A DNA stretch of 64,000 bases from Bog-159 sp963738375 (GCA_963738375.1 CAVTWL010000008.1:124001-188000), one strand, 5' to 3'; shown: positions 55,157 to 64,000, counted from the stretch's first letter. Numbers and translations: made by a program. Notes: generated by a model not told the origin, from the sequence alone.

Positions 55157-55719
55157 GCGCCTCCACCGGTTCGCGCGAAATCGAAATTAAGCTGGCCCTC
55201 GCGGACGCCGCCGCCGGCCGCCGTCTGCTTCGCGCTGCCGGATTCCGCGTCTCCAAGCGCCGTGTCTTGGAAGCGAATATCCTTTTCGACGCGGCCGAAG
55301 GAGCATTGCGCGCTAAAGGCCAATTGCTGCGCGTCCGCGAAACGGGCAAAGCCGGTACGCTCACCTACAAGGGGGCCGGCGAAGCCGGAAAATATAAGGA
55401 TCGCGAAGAACTGGAAGTGGAAGTAACCGCGCCGCGACGGCTGGCTCAGATCCTGGAGCGGCTCGATTTCACGCCAGCCTTTCGGTATGAGAAATATCGC
55501 ACCGAGTACCGCCGCGCCCGCGAAAAAGGTATGGCAACGCTGGATGAAACGCCTGTGGGCGTGTGGCTGGAACTGGAAGGTACGCCCTCCTGGATCGACC
55601 GCAGCGCCAAACGGCTTGGTTTCACCGAAGCCGATTACAGCACCGCCAGCTACTACGGCCTATACGTCGACTACTGCCGGGAACATGGCATCCCGCCGAC
55701 CAATATGACTTTCGCCTGA
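55153..55719 (+). CDS. CYTH-domain protein (class IV adenylate cyclase/thiamine triphosphatase-like)
   Basis: 188 residues. The N-terminal EIEIKLALAD is the CYTH ExExK motif; LRVRETGKAGTLTYKGAG, EELEVEV, RYEKYRTEYR and GVWLELEGTPSWIDRSA follow, giving the tunnel-lining charged residues. The ExExK motif lies so near the start that the only possible initiation codon is ATA 55153 (ATAA, overlapping the methyltransferase stop), since no ATG/GTG/TTG exists between. Activity (polyphosphate, ThTP or ATP cyclisation) cannot be told from sequence. Confidence 0.83.
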   Translation: MSASTGSREIEIKLALADAAAGRRLLRAAGFRVSKRRVLEANILFDAAEGALRAKGQLLRVRETGKAGTLTYKGAGEAGKYKDREELEVEVTAPRRLAQILERLDFTPAFRYEKYRTEYRRAREKGMATLDETPVGVWLELEGTPSWIDRSAKRLGFTEADYSTASYYGLYVDYCREHGIPPTNMTFA

Positions 55720-55729
55720 CGGCCGCCTT

Positions 55730-57145
55730 CTAAGCCTTTTTCTTCGGCGCGCCCGGCAATCCCAAGGTCTGGATCTCGCTGAAATCGACCCGGCGATGCT
55801 CATCCATCGCTAAGTTGGACAGGATCACCGCCGTCGAATCGTTCAACCCGACTTCCATATTGGACTTCGGCTTATGATTTGCCGGATCTTTGCAGCAGAG
55901 GAAGAAGTCTTCCAATTCCACGGTAACCGGGTTGCGGTCTTCCTCGGGCGCCATGATGCCTTTGCTATACAGCCACCGCCGCGCGAACTTGCTTTCCCGA
56001 GACAGGAACGAATCGTTGGCATCCGCCGAATCCTTCGGCAGCAGCAGCGGAATGCCGCGCGAGGCCGCGGCCGTGGTCATCGTCGCGCCGGCTTTGTAGG
56101 TGTCTTTCTTATCGCCGGCCTTCTTTACTTCCGGCGCCGAAACCGGTTTTGGTTCCCGATACCACAGCGCCGTGGCCGGATGATTGTCGTCGCCAATTGT
56201 GATCTCGATCGCGCCGGCTGTTCCCATGATCACTTCGCCGAATTCCTGCCGCTCCGCTTGCAGGATGTCCAAATGGGAACTCGTGCTGATCGACGTATAA
56301 ATCAGCTTCCGCCCGTTCGGGTAAACGTAAATCAACTGGATGTTGTCGTAAACGTCGCGCCCGTCTTTAAAGGTGTCGATGCCGCCCACGCCGAGCACGT
56401 ACTCCGGCGTTGCGCCGAACATCCAGTCCGCCACGTCGATCTGGTGCGATGCCAGTTCGGCCGTATTGCCGCCCGCATATTCGCGATACATGCGCCAGTT
56501 GATCTTCCGTTCGAGCGAGGGGTCGGGCACGGGGCGGCGCTGGCTCGAATTGCGATGCCACTGCCCTCGGATGTGGGTTACGTTCCCCAGCACACCCTGG
56601 TCGATCATCTGTTTCGCTGTCGTATAGAACTGGCTATAGCGCCGCTGCAATCCCGTCTGCAGCACCTGGTTGGGATGTTCCGCTTTCAGCGCGCGCAGTT
56701 CGTGGACCTCTTCCGGCTTGTGTACCAGGCTCTTTTCGCAGAAGACGTGCTTGCCGGCCTGGAGGCTGTCCCTGGTGATCGGATAATGCAAGTAGAGCGG
56801 TACGGCGATCAGCACCGCGTCGATGTCTTTGCGCGCCAGCAGTTCGCGGTAATCCTTGTAGGTGGCCGGATTATTGCCCGCTGTTACGATCCCCTTCTGC
56901 AGGTTCACGTCGTAGTTGTCGCAAATGGCCACGCACCGGCCCATGTCGGTCTCGTGCAGGTGCTTCAGCAGATAATTGCCGCGGCTGCCGGTGCCGATAA
57001 AGCCGTACTGCACCTGTTCGTTGGCTGCATGTACCTTCTGGATGAACGGAGCGCCTTGCGCGGCGGGCAATGCTGCGGCGACTGCTGAAACGGCGCTGGC
57101 CGCCTTCACAAAATCGCGGCGGGTGACATCCTTGTCATTTGCCAT
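55730..57145 (-). CDS. Tat-exported Gfo/Idh/MocA oxidoreductase
   Basis: 471 residues. A twin-arginine signal TRRDFVKAASAVSAVAAALP leads into the NAD-binding domain (VQYGFIGTGSRGNYLLKHLH, CEKSLVHKPEEV with EK) and the C-terminal domain (ERKINWRMYREYAGGNTAEL, ASHQIDVADWMFG, RRWLYSKGIMAPEEDRNPV). Acts on sugars or sugar acids, perhaps as a glycosidase of the GH109 style, in the periplasm; substrate unknown. Convergent with the CYTH gene (10 bp). Confidence 0.88.
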   Translation of the reverse strand: MANDKDVTRRDFVKAASAVSAVAAALPAAQGAPFIQKVHAANEQVQYGFIGTGSRGNYLLKHLHETDMGRCVAICDNYDVNLQKGIVTAGNNPATYKDYRELLARKDIDAVLIAVPLYLHYPITRDSLQAGKHVFCEKSLVHKPEEVHELRALKAEHPNQVLQTGLQRRYSQFYTTAKQMIDQGVLGNVTHIRGQWHRNSSQRRPVPDPSLERKINWRMYREYAGGNTAELASHQIDVADWMFGATPEYVLGVGGIDTFKDGRDVYDNIQLIYVYPNGRKLIYTSISTSSHLDILQAERQEFGEVIMGTAGAIEITIGDDNHPATALWYREPKPVSAPEVKKAGDKKDTYKAGATMTTAAASRGIPLLLPKDSADANDSFLSRESKFARRWLYSKGIMAPEEDRNPVTVELEDFFLCCKDPANHKPKSNMEVGLNDSTAVILSNLAMDEHRRVDFSEIQTLGLPGAPKKKA

Positions 57146-57239
57146 GCGGATTCCTTAAAAAGAAGAGGATTTCCTCCAAATTGTAACATGCACCTGACGG
57201 CACATCTGGCCGCGTTTTCCGCGTACCATTGCGGGTGAA

Positions 57240-57638
57240 TCACGCGCCCTCCAGGAGCCGGCAGCGCTCCGCAAAGAGAGCCAGTAATGCCGGTTTCGAG
57301 AGCCGGCTAGAGGCAACGGACAAAACCACCTCAACCAATTCGTCCGGATCGAAGGCCGGCTCCCAACCGTTCATGAACAAAAATGCGATCGCCGCGTTGG
57401 CCCCCACTCTCTTGTTCCCGTCGATGAACGGGTGGTTCTGGCAAAGATGAAAGAGGTAAGCCGCGGCCATAGCTGGGATTGAAGTGTGGAGAAACTGGCC
57501 CTCGAAAGTAGCCTGCGGAGTGGCAACCGCCGACTCAAGTCCCGCCACATCGCGAACCCCGGGCGATCCTCCATAGCGCTCGATTTGTTGATCGTGGATT
57601 TCCAGCACTTCGTCCAAGGACAGGAACACCGGCTCCAT
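57240..57638 (-). CDS. Death-on-curing (Doc) family toxin
   Basis: 132 residues of the Fic/Doc fold: FLSLDEVLEIHDQQIERYGG at the N-terminus and the catalytic HPFIDGNKRVGANAAIAFLF loop (HxFxDGNKR). Doc proteins phosphorylate EF-Tu, inhibiting translation. The antitoxin gene lies 17 bp upstream on the same strand, so the two form a toxin-antitoxin operon. Confidence 0.92.
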   Translation of the reverse strand: MEPVFLSLDEVLEIHDQQIERYGGSPGVRDVAGLESAVATPQATFEGQFLHTSIPAMAAAYLFHLCQNHPFIDGNKRVGANAAIAFLFMNGWEPAFDPDELVEVVLSVASSRLSKPALLALFAERCRLLEGA

Positions 57639-57655
57639 GAAGACGTACCCGTGGT

Positions 57656-57883
57656 TTACTCCGCCAGCTTGCGGAACGCCTTGCTGTATCGGCGATGCGC
57701 CATCTCCTGGGCCTCTTCAAACTTCTTGCGCCGTGCTGACCCGTTTGACGGTGCGACGATTAACTGTTTGCCGTCCGTGGTGATTTCAAGCGCCGTCTCG
57801 CTGTCGATACGGAGCAGATCCAGAATCGGGCGATCGATCACCAACGCCAGGCTGTTCCCATGTTTGGTGAGTTTCTTAATCAT
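57656..57883 (-). CDS. AbrB/MazE-type antitoxin
   Basis: 75 residues: N-terminal swapped-hairpin DNA-binding domain (MIKKLTKHGNSLALVIDRPI, with ALEITTDGKQLIVAP) and a basic helical tail (RRKKFEEAQEMAHRRYSKAF) likely to bind the Doc toxin. Expected to repress its own operon. Located directly upstream of doc. Confidence 0.88.
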   Translation of the reverse strand: MIKKLTKHGNSLALVIDRPILDLLRIDSETALEITTDGKQLIVAPSNGSARRKKFEEAQEMAHRRYSKAFRKLAE

Positions 57884-57929
57884 ACGAAGCTCCGTATATC
57901 CAATGTATCACCATTCGGGTTGCCATTCG

Positions 57930-58343
57930 CTACAGGTGATACAGCATCAGATAGACGACCACGCCGGTGACGCTAACGTACAACCAGATCGGCAACGTCC
58001 AGCGGGCGATCTGACGGTGCTTCTCGATCCGCCCGCCTAATCCCCGGCTGAGCGTAATGATCGCCAGCACCGGAACGGTGGCCGCCAGCACAGTGTGCGT
58101 CCCCAGAATCGCGAAGTAAACCGTCCGCAGCGCGCCGGTGTGCGGGAAATGGACCGATCCCACCTGCGCGTGATAAACGAGATAGCAAACTAGAAAGACC
58201 GACGACGTGGCGAACGCCGTCAACATCACCTTGCGGTGCGCCTGGATCTGTTTTCGCCGGATCAGAATATATCCCCACGTCAGCAGAACCGCCGCCGTGG
58301 CATTGAGCGTTGCATTCAGCGTGGGCAGATCGTGTACCGTCAT
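57930..58343 (-). CDS. DUF420 membrane protein
   Basis: 137 residues, about four hydrophobic segments (NATLNATAAVLLTWGYILIR, LTAFATSSVFLVCYLVYHAQ, VLAATVPVLAIITLSRGLGG, YVSVTGVVVYLMLYHL). His residues in HDLPTLNATLNA, YHAQVGSVHF and GTHTV match DUF420 proteins, one of which (CtaM) is needed for cytochrome oxidase assembly in Gram-positives. Operon position after SCO supports an oxidase-assembly role by inference. Confidence 0.82.
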   Translation of the reverse strand: MTVHDLPTLNATLNATAAVLLTWGYILIRRKQIQAHRKVMLTAFATSSVFLVCYLVYHAQVGSVHFPHTGALRTVYFAILGTHTVLAATVPVLAIITLSRGLGGRIEKHRQIARWTLPIWLYVSVTGVVVYLMLYHL

Positions 58344-58348
58344 GAAAT

Positions 58349-58903
58349 TTAGGTTTGCGCCGCCAGCGTCTTAATGTCGTGCAGCAGTTTCGGCATGGCC
58401 GCATCGTCATCGGCCGGATTGTAGAACCCGCGCACGAAGCCTTTCCCGTCGATCAGCACGAAGCGCGTGCTATGAACCATGGTGCCGTCCACATCGCCGA
58501 GTTTGAATCCGTTGCGGCACAGCGATTGCAAATCCGCCTGCGCGCCAGTCAGAAAATACCAGCGTCCCGGCTGCGCCTGATACCGCTCCGCGTATTTTGC
58601 CAGTACCGCGGCAGTGTCCGTCTTCGGATCCACGGTGAACGAAACGAGGCGAACGCCGGGCAACGAGGCCACCGCCGTCTGCACGCCGCGCATCTGCGCG
58701 CTCATGCGCGGGCATGGGCCAGGGCATGTCGTATAAACGAAATCCGCCACCCACACGTGCCCAGCCAGCGACTTGCTGTCGAACGGTTGTCCTGCCTGCG
58801 AGGTCAACTGAAACGGAGGGATGTGCCAATACACCGGCAGCGGCATTTCCGTCCGGCATCCGGCCAGAACCAACGCCAGCGCCAGTGCCAGCCGCCACTT
58901 CAT
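58349..58903 (-). CDS. SCO1/SenC-family copper chaperone lipoprotein
   Basis: 184 residues. Lipobox LALVLAGC; DFVYTTCPGPCPRM contains the CxxxC copper ligands, and MVHSTRFVLIDGKGFVRGFY the third ligand His. SCO proteins deliver copper to the CuA site of cytochrome oxidase. ATG 58903 overlaps the exporter permease stop (ATGA), and DUF420 follows 5 bp after. No disruption. Confidence 0.93.
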   Translation of the reverse strand: MKWRLALALALVLAGCRTEMPLPVYWHIPPFQLTSQAGQPFDSKSLAGHVWVADFVYTTCPGPCPRMSAQMRGVQTAVASLPGVRLVSFTVDPKTDTAAVLAKYAERYQAQPGRWYFLTGAQADLQSLCRNGFKLGDVDGTMVHSTRFVLIDGKGFVRGFYNPADDDAAMPKLLHDIKTLAAQT

Positions 58904-59641
58904 GCGTTACTGACTTGGCTTTTCTGATTCGCCACGACGCCCGAAGCCAGCAGCAGCGCCAGCCCGAATAGAGCCGTAACCAGCAGGCTGACGCCGATTC
59001 CGGGCGCTCCGCTACCCAGCTTCAGCAAACCGTTCAGCAGCGAGATCGAATACGTCAGACGGATTGGCCCACATCACATACTTGATCCAGCCGTGCGCCG
59101 TGGCGATCGGAAACAGAGCCCCGGAAACCATCCACATGGGGACCAGCAGCAGGTTCATGATGGCGTGAAATCCCGAGGTCGACGACATGCGCCACGCGAT
59201 CACAAATCCCAGCCCGGTCAGCGTGAAGGACACCAGGAACACGGCCGCCACCACCGCGAGCACCCCGGCTATCCCGATCGAAACGCCCGCCAGCGGCGCG
59301 AAAGCGAAAAAAATCAGCCCTTGGATCCATGCCAGCGTAGCCGACCCCAGGATCTTGCCCAACACCATGCTGGTGCGCGAGGCGGGAGAAACCAGCATGG
59401 AAAGCAGAAAGCCTTCGCGGCGGTCTTCGATGATTGAGATGGTCGAAAAGATGGCCGAAAACAGGACGGTCAGCACCAGGGCGCCGGCGAAGAATCGGCC
59501 CAAGTCGCCCGACCCAGAGCCTATCAGCAGCCAGAATACCAGGGGTGATGCCACCACTCCCAGCACGCGGCTCTTTTGCCGCCAGAAGCGCACCAGCTCC
59601 CGCTGCCACAAGGTCATCACCGGCAACCAAAAGTTATTCAA
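58900..59641 (-). CDS. ABC-2 type permease, one frameshift as sequenced
   Basis: About 246 residues when one extra base near 59062 is removed (742 bp fits one modulo 3): the conserved N-terminal five TM region (FWRQKSRVLGVVASPLVFWL, SIIEDRREGFLLSMLVSPAS, NLLLVPMWMVSGALFPIATA) then continues MWANPLTYSISLLNGLLKLG and ends SGVVANQKSQVSNA, TGA overlapping the SCO start. The frameshift codon is CCG/CCT (both Pro). TTG 59641 overlaps the ATPase end; ATG 59617 is an alternative. Partner of the upstream ATPase. Confidence 0.82.
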
Positions 59642-60551
59642 TTCTCGCTCCCGTTTCCCGCACGAACACATCCTCCAGCGTGGGCTTGTGCAGCCCCACA
59701 GAATCGATCGCCCCGGGGAAAGCCTCCACCACTTCCGTGATAAAGCGGTGGGCGTTGGCGATCTCTACCCGGATGGCGCCATCGACTACCGCGGGCTTGA
59801 TCCCGAAGCGCGTTTCGATGCGCTGCGCGAGCGCGTCGGAATCCGCGGTCTGCGTCGCCGTCAGCACCACCACTTCTCCGCCGATTCGCGCGCGCAAGTG
59901 CTCCGGCGTGCCCTCGGCCACCACTTTTCCTTGATGCAATAGCGCGAGCCGGTCGCAGCGGTCGGCTTCGTCCAGAATGTGCGTGGTCAGCAATATGGTG
60001 ACGCCTTCGCGGCTGCGCAACTCTTCCACGTACTGCCACAGTTCGCGCCGGGCGCCCGGGTCGAGGCCTGTCGACGCCTCGTCCATCAGCAGGACGACCG
60101 GCTTGTGCAGCAGCCCTTTCGCGATCTCCACGCGCCGCTTCAAGCCGCCGGAAAGCGTTTCCACGATGTCGTTGCGGCGGTCCGCCAGCCCGAGCCGTTC
60201 CATCACCTGCTGCATGCGATCCTTGAGTTTCGATCCTGAGAGTCCATGCAGATGGCCCTGCGCACGCAGATTTTCCGCAACCGTCAACGCCTTATCCAAA
60301 CTTTGGGTTTGAAACACAACGCCGATGCCGCGCCGCACTGCCGCGGGATCGCGCGCGACATCGTGGCCGGCCACTTCCGCCCGCCCGCTGGTGGGCGCCA
60401 TCATCGTGGAAAGAATACGGAATAGCGTGGATTTGCCGCCTCCGTTAGGCCCGAGCAGGCCGAAGATCTCGCCAGCCTTAACTTCGAAATTGACGTTCGA
60501 AAGCGCTTGGCGAGACCCGTACAGGTGACTTAAGTTTTCGGCGAGAATCAC
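59634..60551 (-). CDS. ABC exporter ATPase (CcmA/NatA-like)
   Basis: 305 residues: Walker A GLLGPNGGGKSTLFRI, Q-loop VVFQTQSL, signature ETLSGGLKRRVEIAKGL, Walker B VVLLMDEASTGLDP, H-loop LLTTHILDE. The C-terminal extension beyond residue 215 is typical of DrrA/NatA-type export ATPases. It follows ctaB with a 4-bp overlap and drives the adjacent permease; the exported molecule is unknown, probably linked to oxidase assembly or heme handling. Confidence 0.92.
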   Translation of the reverse strand: MILAENLSHLYGSRQALSNVNFEVKAGEIFGLLGPNGGGKSTLFRILSTMMAPTSGRAEVAGHDVARDPAAVRRGIGVVFQTQSLDKALTVAENLRAQGHLHGLSGSKLKDRMQQVMERLGLADRRNDIVETLSGGLKRRVEIAKGLLHKPVVLLMDEASTGLDPGARRELWQYVEELRSREGVTILLTTHILDEADRCDRLALLHQGKVVAEGTPEHLRARIGGEVVVLTATQTADSDALAQRIETRFGIKPAVVDGAIRVEIANAHRFITEVVEAFPGAIDSVGLHKPTLEDVFVRETGARIE

Positions 60552-61426
60552 AGTCCAGGTCTATCCAACACCATAAGCCCGTAGATGAGCGGCAGGTAAA
60601 CAACCGAAACCAGAAGGACGGTCCGGGCCCGCAAAATCGTGCGGTCGAGCGCCACGCGCACTCCCGAATAGAGGAAGTATAAGCCCAGCAGCAAGGCGCC
60701 AATCAGATAAATCCGCCCCGACATGCCGAGCAGGCTCGGAACCAGGCTGACAGGAATCAGCGCCAGCCCGTACAGCACAATCTGCCGTGCCGTGGAACGG
60801 CCATCCGGTTCCACTACGGGCAGCATCTGGATGCCAGCCCGCGCATAATCCTCGCGATACATCCAGGCGATCGAATAAAAATGCGGGAACTGCCACAAAA
60901 ACAGGATAGCGAACAGCACCCAGGCCTCGCTCGTAATCGATCCGTGCGCGGCCGCGAAGCCGATCATCGGCGGCATCGCGCCCGGGAAGGCGCCAATCGT
61001 AGTCGAAATCCATGACCGCCGCTTCAGCGGCGTATAAAGGAAAAGATAGCTGAGCAGCGTGAACAGGCCCAGCAGAGCGGCGAGCAGATTTACGCCCAGC
61101 CACAGATCCGCAAATCCGGCTACCGAAAGCCCAACCGCGAAAACCAGCGCGTTGCGCGGCGCCACCCGGCCCGACGGAATGGGCCGGCCGGAAGTCCGCC
61201 GCATGCGGCAATCTGCTTCCCATTCGTACCACTGGTTCAACGCCGCGGTACCGGAAGCGATCAATCCCGTTCCCAGGACCGTATGCAGCAAACCCCACAA
61301 CGGGATGCCCGCTGCAAACGCCCACCACCCCCCGGCCTTCGGCAGTCCGAAGAAGTAACCGATAGCGGTGCTCATCAGGATGAGCCAGGTGATGCGGGGT
61401 TTGGTGAGTTCGATGTAATCTTTCAT
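60548..61426 (-). CDS. ctaB: Protoheme IX farnesyltransferase (heme O synthase)
   Basis: 292 residues of the UbiA family with the prenyl-diphosphate motif NQWYEWEADCRMRRTSGRPI, YTPLKRRSWISTTIGAFPGA, FLWQFPHFYSIAWMYREDYA and C-terminal TMs. It makes heme O from heme B for terminal oxidases. Located between the cupredoxin-like/cytochrome genes and the exporter; four-base overlap with the ATPase. Confidence 0.94.
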   Translation of the reverse strand: MKDYIELTKPRITWLILMSTAIGYFFGLPKAGGWWAFAAGIPLWGLLHTVLGTGLIASGTAALNQWYEWEADCRMRRTSGRPIPSGRVAPRNALVFAVGLSVAGFADLWLGVNLLAALLGLFTLLSYLFLYTPLKRRSWISTTIGAFPGAMPPMIGFAAAHGSITSEAWVLFAILFLWQFPHFYSIAWMYREDYARAGIQMLPVVEPDGRSTARQIVLYGLALIPVSLVPSLLGMSGRIYLIGALLLGLYFLYSGVRVALDRTILRARTVLLVSVVYLPLIYGLMVLDRPGL

Positions 61427-61490
61427 GAAATATGCGGCGGTACGCTACGGGAAGAGGCGGCCGGCCGCGAGCGCCTCTCCCTTAGGGCGC

Positions 61491-62186
61491 CTACTTCTTA
61501 TACGTGATGTCGATGGTCTTGCTGTCGTTCGCGCCTACCGTGATCTGTTGGTCCATGGTGCCGTAGGTTTCGTGCCAGGCTTCCAGCGTATACGTCCCGG
61601 CAGGCAATCCTTTTATTGTAAACGACCCGTCGTCTCCCGTGACGGCGAAAAATGGGTGATGCACCACGGCGATATAGGCGCGCATCCAGGGGTGCACGTT
61701 GCATTTCACCGGAATCATCACTTCTTCGCGCGGGAAGCTCTTGGTTTTGGCGTCGCCCTTGGGCGGCTGCGATTCGTTCCACTCCTGATTGATTTTGGGC
61801 AGCGGATGGATATTGTGGTTGGTCGGATCGTCGTTGCGGATGTCGATGGGCTGGTTGGTCTGTACCGCCAGCACGTGGGGCGTATACATGCAGCCTTTCT
61901 GATCGATCTGGGCGTGCGTCGTGGGCGGCGGGAAGGTTCCCTGTACGCCGGTCTTGATCCACACGAAGGTGTACTTCAGCGTGCCATTCGGGTTGACGAT
62001 GGCCGTCTCGCTCTTCTGCGGGGTCGAATGCGAGCGCTCGCAGGCCGGGTTCGCCGACATGTCGATGTTTCGCGCCACCGGTTTCGTCCCGGAAAATACG
62101 ACCTTTCCGGTTAACGTCGCCGCGTTCAAACCACTCGCCAGGAGCAGAGTGAGAAGCGCTCCGCACGGAATTGAAATTCTCGTCAT
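61491..62186 (-). CDS. Secreted cupredoxin-like protein with Ig-like tail
   Basis: 231 residues with signal peptide SIPCGALLTLLLASGLNAAT. The plastocyanin-like part has VLAVQTNQPIDIRNDDPTNH and VMIPVKCNVHPWMRAYIAVV (Cys-x-x-His-x-x-Met type ligand set), and the C-terminal DDGSFTIKGLPAGTYTLEAW is a carboxypeptidase-regulatory-like beta-sandwich. Probably a periplasmic copper electron carrier or copper donor in the same operon as the multiheme cytochrome and ctaB. Confidence 0.82.
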   Translation of the reverse strand: MTRISIPCGALLTLLLASGLNAATLTGKVVFSGTKPVARNIDMSANPACERSHSTPQKSETAIVNPNGTLKYTFVWIKTGVQGTFPPPTTHAQIDQKGCMYTPHVLAVQTNQPIDIRNDDPTNHNIHPLPKINQEWNESQPPKGDAKTKSFPREEVMIPVKCNVHPWMRAYIAVVHHPFFAVTGDDGSFTIKGLPAGTYTLEAWHETYGTMDQQITVGANDSKTIDITYKK

Positions 62187-62212
62187 GGTCTTAGAAAGCT
62201 CCTTTGGATTCG

Positions 62213-64000
62213 CTATTGTGATGCACCGGCGCTGGCTCGTAACCGGGTCAGTTCTTCCGGCGTGAATTGGAACATATAACGGACCAGGAGTTGCGCGTGG
62301 TCCTTAGTATAGCCGTTGAAGCTGGCCGGGGTGGGGCCGGCGAACACTTCCCGGTCGCCCTCCGCGCGGAACAGCCCGGAAGGCATAGCTGTGCCCGGAC
62401 TCATCATGGCCGGATCGAGCATCCAGCGGCGCGCCCAACCTGGCTTCAGCCGCTCCCTCGACAGCACGAAGTTGGGCGCCGTGGCGTGCGCGTCGTGTTT
62501 GGGATCGCCCGTGGCGTGACATTTCAGGCACGGCGCGCCTTCGCTCGAGAACAACTGCCGCGCCATGGTCCGCTCCTGATCGCTGAGCGGTTCCATCCGG
62601 TCCGCAATGTAGGGCGACGCTTGCGACGACATCGCCGCGAAGAAGCGCACCAGTTTCTGGATCTCGCCATCCGAGAAGTAGAAGGTGGGCATACGTGCGT
62701 GCAGATATCGCCGCACACCGTCGCGGTCCATCTCGTCCGGCTTCTCGGTCAGCGATGGATTGTTCAGGAAGCCCATCAGCCACTCCGGATTCACGCGCGC
62801 GCCTTCTCCGATCAAAGTTGGCGGGCGCTGATCTTTCCAATCGGGATCCTGGTACCGCGGCAGGGTCATGAATACCGTGGCTCTGTCCGACATGCACCTG
62901 GTGGCAGCCCATGCAGTTGTATTTGCGCACCACCCACCAGCCCTCCATGATGTCTCGCCGCTGGTCGGCCGGCGCGTAGAAGTAACGCGACGGAATGCTC
63001 GGTTCGGTGGAGCCCAGCAGGAAGGTACTGACCGCGTCGATCTCCGGCTTCGATAAGTTGAAGTTCGGCATCTTCAGCCGGTCCAGCTTGGCTTTCTCCT
63101 TGCCTTGATCGTAGACCGCCGGGTTCTCCAGCTTATGCTCAAAGAATCCTTTGTGCGTGTACCAGCCGTCGCTTTCCGCTTTGTGGCCGAGCAGCGCGAA
63201 ATCCAATCGCTCGATCGGCTTCGAACCTTCCTTGGTCAATTCCGTTCCGATACGCTGCTCTTCTTCCAGTCCGCCGATTTCGTGGCAGCCGGCGCAGCCG
63301 TAGTAGCGCACCAGGAACTGCCCGTGCGATTTCAGGCTGGGGTCGTCGAGATAGTCCGCGTTGGCGTAGGTGGCGCCCTCGTGCTTGCGGGTTTCCAGGT
63401 AGCTGGCGATATCCCGCGCCTCCGCTTCGGTCAGCCGCAAGCTGGGCATGGGCGTCATCTGCATCACCAGCAATTCGTGGCCGTCATTCGGGCACTTGCT
63501 GTGCTCCGTATCGAATACGAACGGTTGGCCGGCGCGCTTGTAATCGGCCTCGGTGATGTCTTTCTTCTCGAACGGACAATATGGCAGCGTGCGCTGGCGC
63601 GGGTTGTGTACCCAGCGCACCAGGTAATCGTAATTGTCCTTCTCGCCCACCCGGCTCAGATTGGCGGCGAACGTTCCGCCCTGCTTATCGTCGCCTTCAC
63701 CCATCGAGTGGCAGGCCATGCAGCCGCGCGTTTCGAAGGCTTCCTTGCCCTTCTCCGGATCGCCCGCCGGCTGATGCGGCAAGTCGCCCGCCACACCGGA
63801 CTGCCAGATAAACGCGGCGATGGCTTTAATTTCTCCGTCGTCGAGCCGGAAGGTGGGCATCTTGGTGCCGGGCCGCCAGGCGTGCGGATCTTTCAGCCAG
63901 ACCGGCAGCCACTCCTTGTGCATCTTCATCCGCACTTCTTTCAGGCTCGGCCCGACTTTCTTGATCTCGCGTACCAGGCTGCGGGCCCGGTTGTCGTCCT
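62213..64000 (-). CDS. Multiheme cytochrome c, 5' end off window, one frameshift
   Basis: The frame is open to the window edge (upstream residues SLVREIKKVGPSLKEVR) and ends SAGASQ at 62213. Four CxxCH heme sites are visible: CMACH, CAGCH, CMGCH and CLKCH, with distal Met in PGTKMPTF, PMPSLRL and MPNFNLS. One extra base near 62880-62886 (AGC then ACGGTATTC) joins GCHQVHVGQ to T-V-F-M-T-L-P; the visible 1788 bp cannot be tested modulo 3 because the start is outside. The repeated cytochrome-c modules are like those of Acidobacterial quinol-oxidising cytochromes. Adjacent to the cupredoxin-like gene. Confidence 0.85.

Overview
The window looks like chromosomal DNA of a high-GC soil Acidobacteriota, most likely of the Bryobacterales/Solibacter type. 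This is inference from gene content: an Oar-type TonB receptor with a carboxypeptidase-regulatory N-terminus, a 'GloVer' tandem-repeat secreted protein, DUF4097 and BNR secreted proteins, split gcvPA/gcvPB, and frequent TTG/GTG starts. I see no rRNA, tRNA, CRISPR array, prophage or insertion sequence.

Layout. 0-3.7 kb: glycine cleavage operon (gcvT end, gcvH, gcvPA, gcvPB), then a GT39-type membrane glycosyltransferase. 5.5-11.7 kb: a lysine riboswitch followed by a lysine/diaminopimelate operon (M20 desuccinylase-like, asd, lysC, dapB, dapA, dapD). 11.7-16 kb: SDR, lone receiver domain, two small secreted proteins, a TlpA-like thioredoxin and rsgA. 16-20 kb: ETF-quinone oxidoreductase-like protein with an acyl-CoA dehydrogenase. 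20-26 kb: intergenic 49-bp repeats, alkyltransferase, DUF4097, cysteine hydrolase, DinB, and an AmiE-NamZ-like peptidoglycan-salvage fusion. 26-33 kb: orphan heavy-metal RND pump, secreted BNR protein and a PNGase A-like amidase. 33-42 kb: mpg-MFS, hisC-HPPD, DUF1015, an MPN-like/TonB fusion and a GloVer protein. 41.7-48.8 kb: a HemN-like radical SAM / FAD reductase / PaaK-like ligase operon downstream of the TonB receptor. 49-57 kb: lectin-like secreted protein, deoC, a toxin-antitoxin remnant, 5'-nucleotidase, an ocd-like / queF / methyltransferase / CYTH run, Gfo/Idh oxidoreductase and a Doc/AbrB module. 57.9-64 kb: a respiratory block (DUF420, SCO, ABC exporter, ctaB, cupredoxin-like protein, multiheme cytochrome c).

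The most striking feature is not a gene. Roughly 120 single extra bases interrupt otherwise well-preserved reading frames, concentrated at 6.38-11.67 kb (about 72) and 43.8-47.9 kb (about 45), with isolated ones elsewhere. Removing one base at each inferred site restores recognisable full-length proteins. For each gene whose ends I could fix, the number of sites agrees with gene length modulo 3. The extra base falls at or just after the third codon position wherever conserved residues let me place it, and often the two candidate third bases are synonymous. I read this most probably as an assembly or consensus artefact, for example two strain alleles emitted side by side, rather than gene decay. 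All six biosynthetic genes under the lysine riboswitch are affected, so naive annotation would wrongly call this organism unable to make lysine.

Functionally the window combines glycine and lysine metabolism, fatty-acid or aromatic catabolism (acyl-CoA dehydrogenase/ETF-QO, HPPD), cell-wall and glycoprotein scavenging (AmiE-NamZ, PNGase A-like, TonB receptor) and cytochrome oxidase assembly.
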